This document shows, one piece after another, positions 8,476 to 19,366 of a stretch of 64,000 nt of DNA. The position numbers were made by a program, and so were the translations under genes. Origin of the DNA: Limosilactobacillus caviae (GTDB taxonomy: Bacteria; Bacillota; Bacilli; Lactobacillales; Lactobacillaceae); assembly GCF_014635905.1 (NCBI RefSeq), contig NZ_BMDS01000002.1, positions 1 to 64,000 on the forward strand, in the 5' to 3' direction. The first letter of the stretch is position 1, and every line of letters starts with the position of its first letter. Under the pieces are notes generated by a model, which searched no databases, was not told where the DNA came from, and saw nothing but the letters and a program-made list of their open reading frames with translations.

Positions 8476-10634
8476 TGAATAAGAAGCCACAACGAACGAA
8501 AAATAGGGGACATAGAGAAAACCGAGGGACCTTTGGCAAATGGCTCTTTCTAATCACGGTTGGATTGTTTACCTTATTTATCGTTCGTTTTGCGTATATC
8601 GCAATAAATAAAGATGTTCAACACGTTAATTTACGGTCACAAGCCGAGCAGATTTATACTCAGCAACGCATAATTCAGGCGCGACGGGGCGATATTTATG
8701 ATGCCGATGGAAATGCACTGGCAACTGATACTAGCAAGTATACCCTATATGCTGTTTTAGATCGGACGCAAAAATCTTCTGATGGTAAGCCGCTCTATGT
8801 TAAAGACCGCCAGAAAACCGCTAAGATTTTATCTCAATATATAAACCTTAAACCGGCTCAAATTGAAAAAGCCCTAAAGCCAAAGGGACAAGCATATCAG
8901 GTTGAATTCGGGAGTGCTGGGAGTAATCTTTCTGCGTCAACAATGCAAAAAATAAAAAAGCATCATTTACCGGGAATCAATTTTATTGCTACTCCAGCGC
9001 GTCAATATCCAGAAGGTGAATTTGCTTCCCAGATAATTGGGATGGCAACTCCCAAGGTAAAGACTAAGAATGGAACAGACGAAACTAACTTAGTCGGTCA
9101 ATTAGGCTTAGAAGGATATTTTGATAAAGAGCTTACCGGAGTAAACGGTTTGCGAAAAGATAAGCAAGATGTATACGGGTACCAAATTGCAAATTCAAAA
9201 CAAGTAATGAGAAAAGCAGTGAATGGGGATAACATTTACACAACCCTTGACTCCCAAACGCAGCATTTCCTCGAGAATAAAATTAACAAGGCTTATAAGA
9301 GTTCAAATGCTAATTCAATGACTGCGGTTGTGATGGAAGCAAAAACAGGTAAGATCATTGCTGCCACACAGCGACCAACCCTTCATGCCGAAAATAATCC
9401 TGTCTGGCGAAACATGCTAGTACAGGATGCTTATGAGCCCGGCTCTGTAATGAAAATATTGACTTTAGCAGCTGCTATCGATACGGGTCACTTTAATCCT
9501 AATGCGACCTTTAATTCAGGAACTTGGGCAATGGGTGGTGGAAAAATTACCGACTGGTCAAGTTCTGGATGGGGAACTATTTCCTATAAAGATGCTTTTG
9601 ATATGTCTAGTAATGTTGGTTTTGCTCATGTTGAACAGGATATGGGTGCCGATACTTGGATGAAGTATATCAAACGTTTTGGATTACTTAAAAAAGTTAA
9701 TGTTACTGGAATGGGTAATGAAGTAAATGGGTATACCACCTTTAAGGGCGCGCTTGCCCAAGCTAATACCGCTTTTGGTCAAGGGATAACGGTAAATGCG
9801 ATGCAGATGATGCAAGCGTTTAGTGCAATTGGTAATAATGGCAAGATGATGAAGCCGTATATTGTTAGTCGGATTGTAGATGGTAATAACGGAAAAACCG
9901 TTAAAAAGGTAAAGCCAGAAGTTGTTGGCCATCCAATAAAAGCGTCGACCGCAAAGAAAGTGCTTGGCTATATGCAGGGTGTTATTTATGATCAAAAAGG
10001 ATTAGGTCATGATTATCAAATCAAAGGGTATCGCATTGCCGGAAAGACTGCCACCGCGCAAATTGGTGGAGCGCATGGTTACTCAACTGGTGATACCAAT
10101 TACCTGTACTCATTTGTTGGGATGGCTCCTGCTAAAAATCCTAAATATATTATGTACGTAACGCTTCGGCAACCGCAGAACTTAAAGAAACCAGCTACTA
10201 AGCAAATTGCGAGTGTCTTTAATCCAACAATGAAAATGCTGTTAAGTCAGCAAAAAGTAGCGGAAAAAGCTAAGCGAAAAGTTATTACTATGCCTAATGT
10301 TATTGGCGAGACAACTCAGAAGGCTAATAGTCAATTGTCTAAAAAGGGAATGCAGGTTGTTGTAGTTGGCTCTAAAGGAAAAGTTAAGCAACAATCTGCT
10401 GAGCCTAATCAACAGGTACTGACTGATCAACATGTTATTTTGGATGCGGGTGGTGAATATCGGATGCCTGATATTTCCGGCTGGAGTTCTGCCGATGTTC
10501 AGCAGCTTGCCAAAATTCTAAAGTTAAATGTAAAAGAAAATGGTACAGGCTACGTCACTCAGCAAAGCATCTCACCAAACACACCAATTAAGCGTGGCAC
10601 AACATTAACTGTTCAATATGAAGCTAAAAACTAG
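8475..10634 (+). CDS. pbp2x: Division penicillin-binding protein 2x (class B PBP with PASTA domains)
   Basis: 719 residues. A basic cytoplasmic tail and one membrane anchor (~24-44) precede a PBP dimerisation domain (~60-230) and a transpeptidase domain (~270-590). Its active-site motifs are S-x-x-K as SVMK (Ser324), SSN (378-380) and KTAT (Lys524), the usual KTGT with Gly replaced by Ala. Two PASTA domains close the protein (~593-719). It crosslinks septal peptidoglycan with FtsW. The start overlaps the ftsL stop. Confidence 0.93.
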   Translation: MNKKPQRTKNRGHRENRGTFGKWLFLITVGLFTLFIVRFAYIAINKDVQHVNLRSQAEQIYTQQRIIQARRGDIYDADGNALATDTSKYTLYAVLDRTQKSSDGKPLYVKDRQKTAKILSQYINLKPAQIEKALKPKGQAYQVEFGSAGSNLSASTMQKIKKHHLPGINFIATPARQYPEGEFASQIIGMATPKVKTKNGTDETNLVGQLGLEGYFDKELTGVNGLRKDKQDVYGYQIANSKQVMRKAVNGDNIYTTLDSQTQHFLENKINKAYKSSNANSMTAVVMEAKTGKIIAATQRPTLHAENNPVWRNMLVQDAYEPGSVMKILTLAAAIDTGHFNPNATFNSGTWAMGGGKITDWSSSGWGTISYKDAFDMSSNVGFAHVEQDMGADTWMKYIKRFGLLKKVNVTGMGNEVNGYTTFKGALAQANTAFGQGITVNAMQMMQAFSAIGNNGKMMKPYIVSRIVDGNNGKTVKKVKPEVVGHPIKASTAKKVLGYMQGVIYDQKGLGHDYQIKGYRIAGKTATAQIGGAHGYSTGDTNYLYSFVGMAPAKNPKYIMYVTLRQPQNLKKPATKQIASVFNPTMKMLLSQQKVAEKAKRKVITMPNVIGETTQKANSQLSKKGMQVVVVGSKGKVKQQSAEPNQQVLTDQHVILDAGGEYRMPDISGWSSADVQQLAKILKLNVKENGTGYVTQQSISPNTPIKRGTTLTVQYEAKN

Positions 10635-10658
10635 CATATAAACTAATTGGAGGTAAAC

Positions 10659-11630
10659 ATGAATTTCTTAAGTGCAGTTTTGACAATTCTTAGTTCATTT
10701 TTAATCACATTCCTATTAATGCCCTCACTAATTAAATATTTCCGGGCAAAAAAAGAAGGACAACAGATTCGAAAAGAAGGTCCGACTTGGCATGCTAAAA
10801 AAGCAGGAACACCAACGATGGGCGGCTTACTATTTATTTTTTCAGCGGTAGTAACCGTTTTATGGGTAGCTGCTTGGCAAGGATTAATGACTAATACATT
10901 ATGGGCCTTGCTCTTTGTTCTGGTTGTCTATGGCTTAATTGGAATGTGGGATGATAGCATTAAGATCTTTCACCATCAAAATGAGGGATTTAAACCATGG
11001 CAAAAGGCGTTATGTCAAGTGTTAGCAGCAATGGTCTTTACTGTTATCTATCAGCATGAAGGATTCCAAATGGGCTTTGGGACAACTCAAATTGGTTGGC
11101 TTTACGGCTTATTCATTATTTTTTGGATTGTTGGTTTTTCTAATGCGGTCAACCTGACTGATGGCCTAGATGGGCTAGTTAGTGGTTTATCAATCATTTC
11201 ATTTGCTGCGTATTTGATTATTGCACTGGTAAACTTAAACCAACCCGGCTATCCTGAAATTGCCCTTTTCTGTTTAGCAATGATTGGAACGTTGCTTGGT
11301 TTCTTCCCATACAACCATAAACCTGCCAAAATTTTTATGGGTGACATGGGATCGTTAGCTATTGGGGCTTCACTTGCTGCTGTTTCATTACTGCTGCATC
11401 ATGAATGGTCGTTGCTGGTTATTGGGATTGTTTATGTTTGCGAAACCGCTAGTGTTATCCTTCAAGTGGCTTCATTTAAGACAACAGGTAAACGAATCTT
11501 TAAGATGACTCCAATCCATCATCATTTTGAAATGAGCGGCTGGAGTGAATGGAAAATTGATATTGTTTTTTGGCTTATTGGTTTGGTAGCATCAATTATT
11601 GCTGTTACGACAATCTTATTAGTTGGTTAG
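10659..11630 (+). CDS. mraY: Phospho-MurNAc-pentapeptide translocase MraY
   Basis: 323 residues with about ten membrane helices. It transfers phospho-MurNAc-pentapeptide from UDP to undecaprenyl phosphate, making lipid I on the inner face of the membrane. Visible conserved motifs are [10 protein letters not shown], the Mg2+/catalytic [21 protein letters not shown] and the histidine cluster PIHHHFE. The ATG at 10659 is used with GGAGG 6 bases upstream; the TTG at 10647 would place the ribosome site inside the gene. Confidence 0.95.
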   Translation: MNFLSAVLTILSSFLITFLLMPSLIKYFRAKKEGQQIRKEGPTWHAKKAGTPTMGGLLFIFSAVVTVLWVAAWQGLMTNTLWALLFVLVVYGLIGMWDDSIKIFHHQNEGFKPWQKALCQVLAAMVFTVIYQHEGFQMGFGTTQIGWLYGLFIIFWIVGFSNAVNLTDGLDGLVSGLSIISFAAYLIIALVNLNQPGYPEIALFCLAMIGTLLGFFPYNHKPAKIFMGDMGSLAIGASLAAVSLLLHHEWSLLVIGIVYVCETASVILQVASFKTTGKRIFKMTPIHHHFEMSGWSEWKIDIVFWLIGLVASIIAVTTILLVG

Positions 11631-11642
11631 GAGTAAGAATAA

Positions 11643-13016
11643 ATGAAGAAAATTGACAAATATCAAGGGAAAAAAGTTCTTGTAATGGGATTTGGAATTA
11701 GCGGAATTAATGCTGCTCATTTGCTAGTAAAACTCGGTGCAAATGTTACAGCTAATGATAAAGCAACTCCTAAAGATAATAAGGTTATTGAGGATTTAGA
11801 AGCTGACGGTATTAAAGTTATTACTGGTGATAACCCGCTTTCGCTTGCTAATGAAGGTTTTGACATAGTAGTTAAAAATCCAGGAATACCATATGATAAT
11901 TCACTTGTAGCAGAATTTGTAAAAAAAGGGACGCCAATTATTACAGAAGCAGAACTAGGCTGGCAAATTTTTGATGGGCATTTAGTAAGTGTTACTGGAA
12001 GTAATGGTAAAACAACAACCACTACGTTGACTCAATTAATGATTGCTGAAAATGCAAAACATCAAGTAAAGTATGCAGGTAATATTGGAATCTCATTTAG
12101 TAAGGTTGCAGAAAGCTTGGGACCTGATGATACTCTTGTTACTGAATTATCAAGTTTCCAGTTATTGGGTGCGCCAACGATTCATCCGCATATTGCAATT
12201 ATTACTAATATCTTTTCAAATCACCTGGATTATCATAAGACACGGGAAAATTATATTAATGCTAAGCTGAATATTACGCGTAATCAAACTAAAGATGACT
12301 TTTTAGTGATTAACTGGGACCGGGATGAATGGCAGAAAATTGCTCAACGGAGCCAGGCAACTATTGTTCCCTTCTCGCGATTAAATAAGAGCCATGACGG
12401 AAGCTACGTTGAAAATGGAATTATTTATTGGCGTGGCGAAAAAGTTATGGCGACAAAGGATATTCGTCTCATCGGGCCGCAAAATGTTGAAAATGCCTTG
12501 GCAGCAATTGCAGCAGCAAAACTAAGCGGTGTTACAAATGAGGCCATCGAAAAAGTGCTAACAACATTTAGCGGGGTTCGTCACCGTCTCCAATATGTGC
12601 TGGAATATCAAGATCGTCTTTTCTATAATGATTCAAAGTCAACTGACATTGAGGCCACTGAAGTAGCGCTTCAAGGGTTTAATCGACCAGTAATTCTTTT
12701 AGCAGGGGGACTTGATCGTGGATATACATTTGAGCGCCTTGTTCCTTATTTTAAAAAGCATGTTAAAGCAATTATCGTTTTTGGAGAATGCAAGGATAAG
12801 ATGAAGGATGCTGCTGAACGAGCGGGAATCCCTTCGATTGTTGAAAGTGAGAATGCAATTATCGCTGTACCTGAAGCTTGGAAACTAAGTGAACCTGGGG
12901 ATGTTATTTTATTATCACCGGCTAATGCAAGCTGGGATCAATTCCCTAGTTTTGAAGTTCGTGGTGATAAATTTATCGAAGCAGTTGAAAAATTAACAGG
13001 AAAGAAGGAGCAATAA
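11643..13016 (+). CDS. murD: UDP-MurNAc-L-alanine:D-glutamate ligase MurD
   Basis: 457 residues, standard for MurD. It adds D-glutamate to UDP-MurNAc-L-Ala in the cytoplasm using ATP. It shows an N-terminal Rossmann-like domain ([18 protein letters not shown]), the central ATP loop [11 protein letters not shown] (~residues 116-126), NHLDYH, and the C-terminal ligase domain with FYNDSKSTD and [20 protein letters not shown]. It lies 12 bases after mraY and 1 base before murG, so they are co-transcribed. Confidence 0.96.
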   Translation: MKKIDKYQGKKVLVMGFGISGINAAHLLVKLGANVTANDKATPKDNKVIEDLEADGIKVITGDNPLSLANEGFDIVVKNPGIPYDNSLVAEFVKKGTPIITEAELGWQIFDGHLVSVTGSNGKTTTTTLTQLMIAENAKHQVKYAGNIGISFSKVAESLGPDDTLVTELSSFQLLGAPTIHPHIAIITNIFSNHLDYHKTRENYINAKLNITRNQTKDDFLVINWDRDEWQKIAQRSQATIVPFSRLNKSHDGSYVENGIIYWRGEKVMATKDIRLIGPQNVENALAAIAAAKLSGVTNEAIEKVLTTFSGVRHRLQYVLEYQDRLFYNDSKSTDIEATEVALQGFNRPVILLAGGLDRGYTFERLVPYFKKHVKAIIVFGECKDKMKDAAERAGIPSIVESENAIIAVPEAWKLSEPGDVILLSPANASWDQFPSFEVRGDKFIEAVEKLTGKKEQ

Positions 13017-13017
13017 G

Positions 13018-14130
13018 ATGCGATTATTAGTATCAGGCGGTGGTACAGGCGGCCATATTTATCCGGCATTAGCATTGATTGAACGCCTTAAAGAAGTTGA
13101 ACCAGATACCGAAGTACTATATGTTGGAACAACTCGTGGACTTGAAAATAAAATCGTTCCAGATGCTGGAATTAAGCTTGAAACGATGCATATGCAGGGA
13201 TTTAAACGGTCACTTTCCTTAGAAAATATTAAGACTGTCTATTTATTTTTGAATTCTGTTCACCATGCTAAAAAGATTGTCAAAGATTTTAAGCCGGATG
13301 TGGTTCTTGGAACTGGAGGCTATGTTAGCGGGGCAGTTTTATATGCTGCTGCCAAAAAACACATTCCAACGGTTATTCACGAACAGAACAGTGTTGTTGG
13401 CGTTACAAATAAATTTTTAAGCCGTTATGTAGATCAGATTGCAATTGCATTTGAGGCCGCGCGTAACCAATTTCCAGCTGATAAAGTTACAATGGCAGGA
13501 AATCCTCGTGCCCAACAAGTCGCTGCTCAAAAAGATAGTGATTTTTCATGGACAAGCTATGGTCTAAAGGATGACGTGCCAACATTAATGGTTTTTGGTG
13601 GTAGTCAAGGAGCACCAAAAATTAATAAGACGGTCGTCGATGCTATTCCTGAATTTAATAAACGACCATATCAGGTTATCTTTGCAACTGGGCAAAAGCG
13701 TTATGATGATGTAAAAAAGCAATTAGAAACGGCAAACATTAAACCGGCTGATAATGTTAAAGTAGTACCTTACATAAAGGATATGCCAGCTAAAATGCCT
13801 AAAGTAGCAGCGTTAGTATCGCGGGCAGGAGCGACTACTATTGCTGAAGTAACAGCGCTGGGGGTTCCAACAATCCTCATTCCTAGTCCTTACGTTACTG
13901 CAAATCATCAAGTAAAAAATGCTCAGGCGCTAGTAAAAAATAATGCGGGGCTGATGATTACTGAAGATAAGTTAGATGTGCGTTCCTTGTTAACTCAGGC
14001 CGATAAAATTATGGAAAACGCTCAACTACGTGAAGAGATGGCTGCAGCCGCTCGAAAGATGGGCCGACCAGATGCTGCAGATCGGTTGATCAAGGTCTTG
14101 CATAAGGCAATTGATGAGCATCAAAATTAA
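13018..14130 (+). CDS. murG: UDP-GlcNAc:lipid I N-acetylglucosaminyltransferase MurG
   Basis: 370 residues, GT-B fold. It converts lipid I to lipid II at the inner membrane face. The first glycine loop GGGTGGH is at residues 7-13. [33 protein letters not shown] and the donor-site region [22 protein letters not shown] follow in the expected order. The ribosome site (AAGAAGGAG) lies within the end of murD. Confidence 0.96.
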   Translation: MRLLVSGGGTGGHIYPALALIERLKEVEPDTEVLYVGTTRGLENKIVPDAGIKLETMHMQGFKRSLSLENIKTVYLFLNSVHHAKKIVKDFKPDVVLGTGGYVSGAVLYAAAKKHIPTVIHEQNSVVGVTNKFLSRYVDQIAIAFEAARNQFPADKVTMAGNPRAQQVAAQKDSDFSWTSYGLKDDVPTLMVFGGSQGAPKINKTVVDAIPEFNKRPYQVIFATGQKRYDDVKKQLETANIKPADNVKVVPYIKDMPAKMPKVAALVSRAGATTIAEVTALGVPTILIPSPYVTANHQVKNAQALVKNNAGLMITEDKLDVRSLLTQADKIMENAQLREEMAAAARKMGRPDAADRLIKVLHKAIDEHQN

Positions 14131-14156
14131 AAAATAAACTGGAAGGAGGAGAAAAA

Positions 14157-15005
14157 GTGGAAAATAATAAATCGGCTGTTGAACATCATAAATACTCAGA
14201 GCGTTTAACAGAACTAGAAAAGCGAAGTGTTGCTGCTCAACAACGGCAACGGAATAAAAAATCTGCTAAAGCTCATATTGGGAATAAGATCCATGGGATT
14301 AAAGTTAAGCGTTATGTTTCCAATGGTGAACGGGTATTAAAGTTAGTTGTTTTATTTAGCTTAATTCTCCTCCTGATGCTTTATATTATTTCGCCTTATA
14401 GTAAGGTTAAGAACTTGGAAGTAAACGGAAACCATGATCTGACAAAAGCACAGGTTGAAAAAGAAACTAAGATTTATCCGGGACGTTTTATCTGGGGAGT
14501 GTACCTAGGTCGGCACCAAATTATTAATGATGTCAAAAAACAAAATCCGCAAATAAAAAATTTAGTGATTAAGGTAACCGGCCCGCAGTCTCTCCAGTTA
14601 GTAATAAAAGAAAATGCGCTCTTAGGGACAGCAGTAATGAATAATGATACATATGCGGTTTTAGCAAATGGTCAGTTACAACGAACAAAAACTGCTGACA
14701 ATGGAATTGCTTATAAACGTTTTGATGGTCACCGAGAGGCTCTGGCAACAACTGCTGGTCAACTTGGTAAATTAAAACCAGCAATCAGAAATGGTATCTC
14801 AAGTGTGAGCTATCAGCCAACTAAGGAATATCCTGATCGAATTATTATTTATATGCGCGATGGCAATACGGTTTATGCTGACTTAAATACAGTTGGTGAT
14901 AAGCTTGCCTACTATCCGGCAATTGCAGCTAATATGAAAGATAAAGGGGTAATTGACCTTCAGGTAGGAGCATATTCTTACAGTTATGATTCTAAGGATA
15001 AATGA
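14157..15005 (+). CDS. divIB: Cell division protein DivIB/FtsQ
   Basis: 282 residues: a basic, glutamine-rich cytoplasmic region (~1-60), one membrane segment (~62-80, LVVLFSLILLLMLYIISPY), then a POTRA-type domain beginning VKNLEVNGNHDLTKAQVEKE and a beta domain. It belongs to the FtsQ/DivIB/FtsL complex. The GTG start follows GGAAGGAGG closely. It sits in the usual place between murG and ftsA. A 120-base gap follows, so ftsA may have extra promoter activity. Confidence 0.92.
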   Translation: MENNKSAVEHHKYSERLTELEKRSVAAQQRQRNKKSAKAHIGNKIHGIKVKRYVSNGERVLKLVVLFSLILLLMLYIISPYSKVKNLEVNGNHDLTKAQVEKETKIYPGRFIWGVYLGRHQIINDVKKQNPQIKNLVIKVTGPQSLQLVIKENALLGTAVMNNDTYAVLANGQLQRTKTADNGIAYKRFDGHREALATTAGQLGKLKPAIRNGISSVSYQPTKEYPDRIIIYMRDGNTVYADLNTVGDKLAYYPAIAANMKDKGVIDLQVGAYSYSYDSKDK

Positions 15006-15127
15006 TTTTGTGAAAAACCTTGATAATTCTCTTTTTTGTCATTGTTTATGTGTGGTAAAATCTTATGTAGGTTAAATAAATTATAAATAATTCAGTTAAT
15101 AATAGTCTTAGGAGGGTTCCTTTTAGA

Positions 15128-16501
15128 ATGAATAATTCAGAAGTATACGTTGGATTAGATATTGGAACCACCTCGATCAAGGCACTGGTGTGTGAAAGTG
15201 TTAAGGGTCAGTTGAAAGTTATTGGTGTTGGTGTAGAACGATCGGCAGGATTAAACCGAGGAGTTATTGTCGACATTGATAAAACCGCCCAGGCAATTTC
15301 GGCGGCGGTAGCACAGGCCGAGGAAAAGTCCAACGTTGAAATTAAAAGTGTTGTAGTTGGCTTACCGGCAAATTACTTACAAATGCAACGGGTTCACGGT
15401 ATGATTACAATTGCAACAAGAGGACAGTCAAGAGAGATTGTCAACCAAGATGTAATTGATGTTGCGCGAGAAGCATTAACGCAAAGTATTCCACCGGAAC
15501 GTGAAATAATCGATTTAATTCCAACAGAATTTACTGTGGATGGTTTCTCTGGTATTAAAGATCCTCGGGGGATGGTCGGCGTTCGTTTAGAAATGAAGGC
15601 GACTCTTTATACGGGTCCTAAGACCATTATTCATAATACAAAGAAAGCTGTTCAACAGGCAGGGTATGATATTAAAGATTTTGTTATTACACCAATCGCT
15701 ACAGACTTTAATCTCTTAAATGATGGGGAACAGGACTTCGGAACGGTTGTAATTGATTTAGGCGGTGGTCAAACCACTACCAGTATCATTCATGATCATC
15801 AATTAAAGTATACTTATGTTGATTCTGAAGGCGGAAAATATATTACAAAAGATATTTCTACCGTTATGAATACATCATTAAAAAATGCCGAACAGCTTAA
15901 GCTTAACCATGGATATGCAATGGCATCCTTAGCTGATGAAGATGTGCAGGTAGATGTTGATGTTGTTGGTCAAAATGAACCTGTTCAATATTCAGAGCAG
16001 TATTTATCAGAAATAATTGAAGCACGGGTACGACAAATTTTTGATCGTATCCAAAGCAAACTAAAAGCTATCCATGCTCCTGAATTACCTGGGGGCGTGG
16101 TATTAATTGGCGGAGTGGCTGCTTTACCAGGTATTAAAGAACTTGCTGAACAGTACTTTACTGGTAATATTAAGGTGAGTGTCCCAGAACAAATGGGGAT
16201 TCGTCACCCTCGCTACGCTGTTAGTTTGGCGTTGGGAATGTATGAAAATCAATTGTCGGATATTGATCGTTTAATTAAGCAAACAGTCCAACGAATTGAT
16301 ACAATTAAGAGTCCACATGAAGAAAAGACACAGTCAATTAGTACTAATAGTCAAAGATGGACGGAAGAACCTACTAAATTACAGCAAACACAGCGACAAG
16401 TACAACAGCGTCCAGTTGCTGAGGAACCGCAGCCAAAAAAGAAGAAGCAAAACGGTCTTGGTAACCGGTTTAAAAATATTTTTAATAACCTATTTGACTA
16501 A
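15128..16501 (+). CDS. ftsA: Cell division protein FtsA
   Basis: 457 residues, an actin-like ATPase that tethers FtsZ to the membrane and recruits later division proteins. It shows the phosphate-1 loop VYVGLDIGTTSIKALV, phosphate-2 VVIDLGGGQTTTSI, and VVLIGGVAALPGI. The C terminus ends with a polar linker and an amphipathic membrane-targeting helix (NRFKNIFNNLF). TAGGAGG precedes the ATG. The 122 bases upstream are AT-rich and may hold a promoter, but I could not fix a well-spaced -35/-10 pair. Confidence 0.95.
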   Translation: MNNSEVYVGLDIGTTSIKALVCESVKGQLKVIGVGVERSAGLNRGVIVDIDKTAQAISAAVAQAEEKSNVEIKSVVVGLPANYLQMQRVHGMITIATRGQSREIVNQDVIDVAREALTQSIPPEREIIDLIPTEFTVDGFSGIKDPRGMVGVRLEMKATLYTGPKTIIHNTKKAVQQAGYDIKDFVITPIATDFNLLNDGEQDFGTVVIDLGGGQTTTSIIHDHQLKYTYVDSEGGKYITKDISTVMNTSLKNAEQLKLNHGYAMASLADEDVQVDVDVVGQNEPVQYSEQYLSEIIEARVRQIFDRIQSKLKAIHAPELPGGVVLIGGVAALPGIKELAEQYFTGNIKVSVPEQMGIRHPRYAVSLALGMYENQLSDIDRLIKQTVQRIDTIKSPHEEKTQSISTNSQRWTEEPTKLQQTQRQVQQRPVAEEPQPKKKKQNGLGNRFKNIFNNLFD

Positions 16502-16521
16502 TTTAACGGAGGAATACTGCT

Positions 16522-17769
16522 ATGGATAACGAAACGTTCACTAACGAAAACCAATTCGCGGAAGCACGAATCAAAGTAATTGGTGTCGGTGGTGGTGGCG
16601 GTAATGCCGTCAACCGAATGATTGCTGAAAAAGTGCAGGGAGTTGACTTTATTGTTGCTAACACCGATTTACAAGCATTAAATAATTCTGAAGCTACGAC
16701 TAAGATTCGTCTCGGACCTAAGTTAACTAAAGGTTTAGGTGCGGGTTCCAATCCTGAAGTTGGTGAAAAAGCTGCTCAAGAAAGTGAAGAGCAAATTAAA
16801 AAAGCCTTAGAAGGAGCCGATATGGTCTTTATCACGGCCGGAATGGGCGGTGGTACTGGTACAGGTGCAGCACCGGTTGTTGCTAAGCTTGCAAAAGATA
16901 GCGGAGCATTAACTGTTGGTGTTGTTACTCGGCCATTCTCATTTGAAGGACCGCGGCGGGCACGATATGCTGCTGAGGGACTTGAAAAATTAAAGTCAAA
17001 TGTTGACACTTTAATTATTGTTGCTAATAATCGTTTATTAGAAATGATTGATAAGAAGACCCCAATGATGGAAGCATTTAAGGAAGCAGATAATGTTCTT
17101 CGTCAAGGTGTACAAGGAATTTCTGACTTAATTGTTACTCCTGGATATATTAATCTTGACTTTGCTGATATTAAGACTTTAATGTCTAACCAAGGTTCTG
17201 CCTTAATGGGGGTTGGTGCTTCAACCGGTGAAAACCGTGCAACAGAAGCTACTAAGAAGGCTATTTCTTCTCCATTGCTTGAAGTATCAATTGATGGGGC
17301 CCAACATGTCTTAATGGACATTACGGGTGGTAAGGACTTATCAATGTTTGAAGCGCAAGAAGCTTCTGATGTTATTAAGCAAGCTGCTGGGACCAATGTT
17401 GATATTTCATTTGGTATGTCTCTTAATGAGTCAATGGGTGATGAAGTACGAGTTACTGTAATCGCTACTGGAATCGATAAGAAAAAGAAGATCCAACAAC
17501 AAAAGCCAGCAGAAAATGATGCTCCGCGGGTAACACGTTCTGTTTCACGTGAAGAACAACCAGTTGAACAACCCAAGTCACGTGATCCTTTTGATGGATG
17601 GAATGATCCAACAGCCGACACCAATAACCAAAATCGTAATTCTGATAATGAGTTCTCTCATGTTACTAAACCAGAATTCAATGTATTTAACGATGATGCG
17701 GCTAATACGGATGACAATGATGATACTAACTTATCGACTCCACCGTTCTTCAAGAATCGTCGTAAGTAA
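16522..17769 (+). CDS. ftsZ: Cell division protein FtsZ
   Basis: 415 residues. This tubulin-like GTPase polymerises into the division ring. Visible are the N-terminal nucleotide motif [12 protein letters not shown], the tubulin signature [12 protein letters not shown] (~residues 105-116), NLDFADI and the T7 region. An acidic, Asn/Gln-rich linker (~320-400) follows. The conserved C-terminal peptide [12 protein letters not shown] binds FtsA and SepF. The upstream gap to ftsA is 20 bases, with ACGGAGG as ribosome site. A terminator follows. Confidence 0.97.
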   Translation: MDNETFTNENQFAEARIKVIGVGGGGGNAVNRMIAEKVQGVDFIVANTDLQALNNSEATTKIRLGPKLTKGLGAGSNPEVGEKAAQESEEQIKKALEGADMVFITAGMGGGTGTGAAPVVAKLAKDSGALTVGVVTRPFSFEGPRRARYAAEGLEKLKSNVDTLIIVANNRLLEMIDKKTPMMEAFKEADNVLRQGVQGISDLIVTPGYINLDFADIKTLMSNQGSALMGVGASTGENRATEATKKAISSPLLEVSIDGAQHVLMDITGGKDLSMFEAQEASDVIKQAAGTNVDISFGMSLNESMGDEVRVTVIATGIDKKKKIQQQKPAENDAPRVTRSVSREEQPVEQPKSRDPFDGWNDPTADTNNQNRNSDNEFSHVTKPEFNVFNDDAANTDDNDDTNLSTPPFFKNRRK

Positions 17770-17783
17770 AATATTAAGTTAAA

Positions 17784-17811
17784 GAGGTGGATCAAATAAT
17801 CCGCCTTTTTA
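17784..17811 (+). terminator. Terminator between ftsZ and sepF
   Basis: AGGTGGAT and ATCCGCCT pair (one G-U) around CAAATA, then TTTTT. It would end or weaken transcription after ftsZ. With sepF starting only 30 bases later, read-through is likely to matter. Confidence 0.75.
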
Positions 17812-17841
17812 TGTCTAAACTCATTAAGGAGGTTAAATACA

Positions 17842-18261
17842 ATGGCAGCAAATTTCCTAAAAAGTTTATTTGGTGATGAAGACATTGATGAACAAGAATA
17901 CTATGAAACAAGTGATCAAAATTCTGTAGCATCAACAACGAATTCAAATAATAAAGTTGTATCAATCAATAGCGGCCGTGTAAATCAAATGAGTCAAATT
18001 TCGTTATATGAACCGCGTCTTTATGCTGATGTAAAACAAATTGCCTCACAGTTGCTTGAAGGACATGCAGTAATTGTTAATTTTACGCAAATGGATTCAA
18101 GTGTTGCTGCGCGGTTAGTGGACTTTTTAAATGGGACAGTCTTTGCAATTGACGGTGAGATGAAACGGATTGGCAAAGAGATTTTTCTATGTACACCAAA
18201 AAATTATGAGATTTCTGGTAATTTAACAAGTAATTTAAAAAATGATAGTGATAAATTTTAA
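17842..18261 (+). CDS. sepF: Cell division protein SepF
   Basis: 139 residues. An N-terminal membrane-binding helix ([10 protein letters not shown]) is followed by an acidic, Asn/Ser-rich stretch, then the DUF552/SepF domain from ~residue 53 ([42 protein letters not shown]). SepF forms rings that bundle FtsZ and can replace FtsA. AAGGAGG precedes the ATG. Next gene YggT follows after 18 bases. Confidence 0.93.
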   Translation: MAANFLKSLFGDEDIDEQEYYETSDQNSVASTTNSNNKVVSINSGRVNQMSQISLYEPRLYADVKQIASQLLEGHAVIVNFTQMDSSVAARLVDFLNGTVFAIDGEMKRIGKEIFLCTPKNYEISGNLTSNLKNDSDKF

Positions 18262-18279
18262 TCACTAAAAGGAGTTTAT

Positions 18280-18540
18280 ATGATCGCGTTTTTGTTATGG
18301 GCAATTAACCAATTAGTTGATGCTTATATTTTAGTAATCGTTGTGTGGTGTATTATGTCTTGGTTTCCTAATGCTCGCAATTCACGATTGGGCGATATTA
18401 TCAACAGGTTAGTCGAACCATATATGCGTTGGTTTGACTTTATCCCGCCAATCGGTGGAATTAGTTTTGCCCCAATGGTTGCTATCTTAGTTTTATGTTT
18501 TGTACAGGCTGGGTTAGCACAGCTTTCAGCAATCTTTTAA
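18280..18540 (+). CDS. YggT family membrane protein
   Basis: 86 residues with two hydrophobic segments separated by MSWFPNARNSRLGDIINRLVEPYM, the family's conserved loop. The family is common downstream of sepF in Firmicutes and is linked by context with division or osmotic stress; its molecular role is not settled. AAAAGGAG precedes the ATG. The gene is part of the sepF-yggT-ylmH-divIVA run. Confidence 0.88.
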   Translation: MIAFLLWAINQLVDAYILVIVVWCIMSWFPNARNSRLGDIINRLVEPYMRWFDFIPPIGGISFAPMVAILVLCFVQAGLAQLSAIF

Positions 18541-18559
18541 TAATTAAGAGGGAGTAATT

Positions 18560-19345
18560 TTGAACGAAAATAATATTAAACAGCACTTTCGTCCAGATGA
18601 AGCACCGCTTATCGACCAAGTTAATGACTGGACAGCTACTGCTGAAGGCCAATATCGTCCTATCCTAACTCCTTTTTTAAATCCACGTGAACGTTTTATT
18701 GTTCAAACGATTGTTAATCGCAATAACAATGTTAAAATAAAAATGTATGGTGGTTGGCAAGGCGCAGAGATGCAACGAGTTTTAATTTATCCGCCTTATT
18801 ATGAACCCTCTATAGAAGATTTTGCTCTTCAGATTTTAGAAGTTAATTATCCTATCAAGTTTTCGGAACTGCACCATCGTCAAATTATGGGAACTTTGAT
18901 TGGTGAAGGACTGGAGCGTAATGCGTTTGGTGACATTTTAACGGATGGGATCCATTGGCAGGTTATTGTGTCAAAAACGATGGCTGAATATTTACGTAAA
19001 AACGTTGATCATGTTGGCAGGATAAAGGTCAAATGGATTCAAATTGCTGATGAAGCAGTTTTGACACCTGAAGACGAGTGGACACCATTGGTCACAACGG
19101 TTTCATCATTACGACTAGATGCTATCATAGCAGCGGGTTTTAACTACTCACGGAATCGAGCAAAGCAGTTAATAGAGCACGGTCAGGTTCGGTTAAACTG
19201 GGAAGAAATTAATCGTCCAGATTATCAAGTCGATGTACATGATTTGATTTCTGTTCGACATGGAGGACGGCTCAGGATCGACATGACTAATGGAAAAACA
19301 AAAAAAGATAAAGAAAGAATTACCATTTCGATTGTAAATGCGTAA
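18560..19345 (+). CDS. ylmH: S4-domain RNA-binding protein YlmH
   Basis: 261 residues. The N-terminal two thirds match the YlmH module (HFRPDEAPLIDQVNDW, FLNPRERFI, PYYEP). The last third is an S4 RNA-binding domain (SSLRLDAIIAAGFNYSRNRA, QVRLNWEEINRPDYQV). YlmH is known in Bacillus as a ribosome-quality-control factor on the 50S subunit. The TTG start is supported by GAGGGAG 7 bases upstream. It lies within the division cluster, as in other Firmicutes. Confidence 0.9.
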   Translation: MNENNIKQHFRPDEAPLIDQVNDWTATAEGQYRPILTPFLNPRERFIVQTIVNRNNNVKIKMYGGWQGAEMQRVLIYPPYYEPSIEDFALQILEVNYPIKFSELHHRQIMGTLIGEGLERNAFGDILTDGIHWQVIVSKTMAEYLRKNVDHVGRIKVKWIQIADEAVLTPEDEWTPLVTTVSSLRLDAIIAAGFNYSRNRAKQLIEHGQVRLNWEEINRPDYQVDVHDLISVRHGGRLRIDMTNGKTKKDKERITISIVNA

Positions 19346-19366
19346 TTTGAATGGAGGAATTTACTC

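Noticed and set aside
17103-17624. 173-codon open frame on the minus strand opposite ftsZ
   Set aside because: It lies wholly within ftsZ, lacks a ribosome site and reads as Ser/Thr/Ala-rich antisense of a codon-biased gene.
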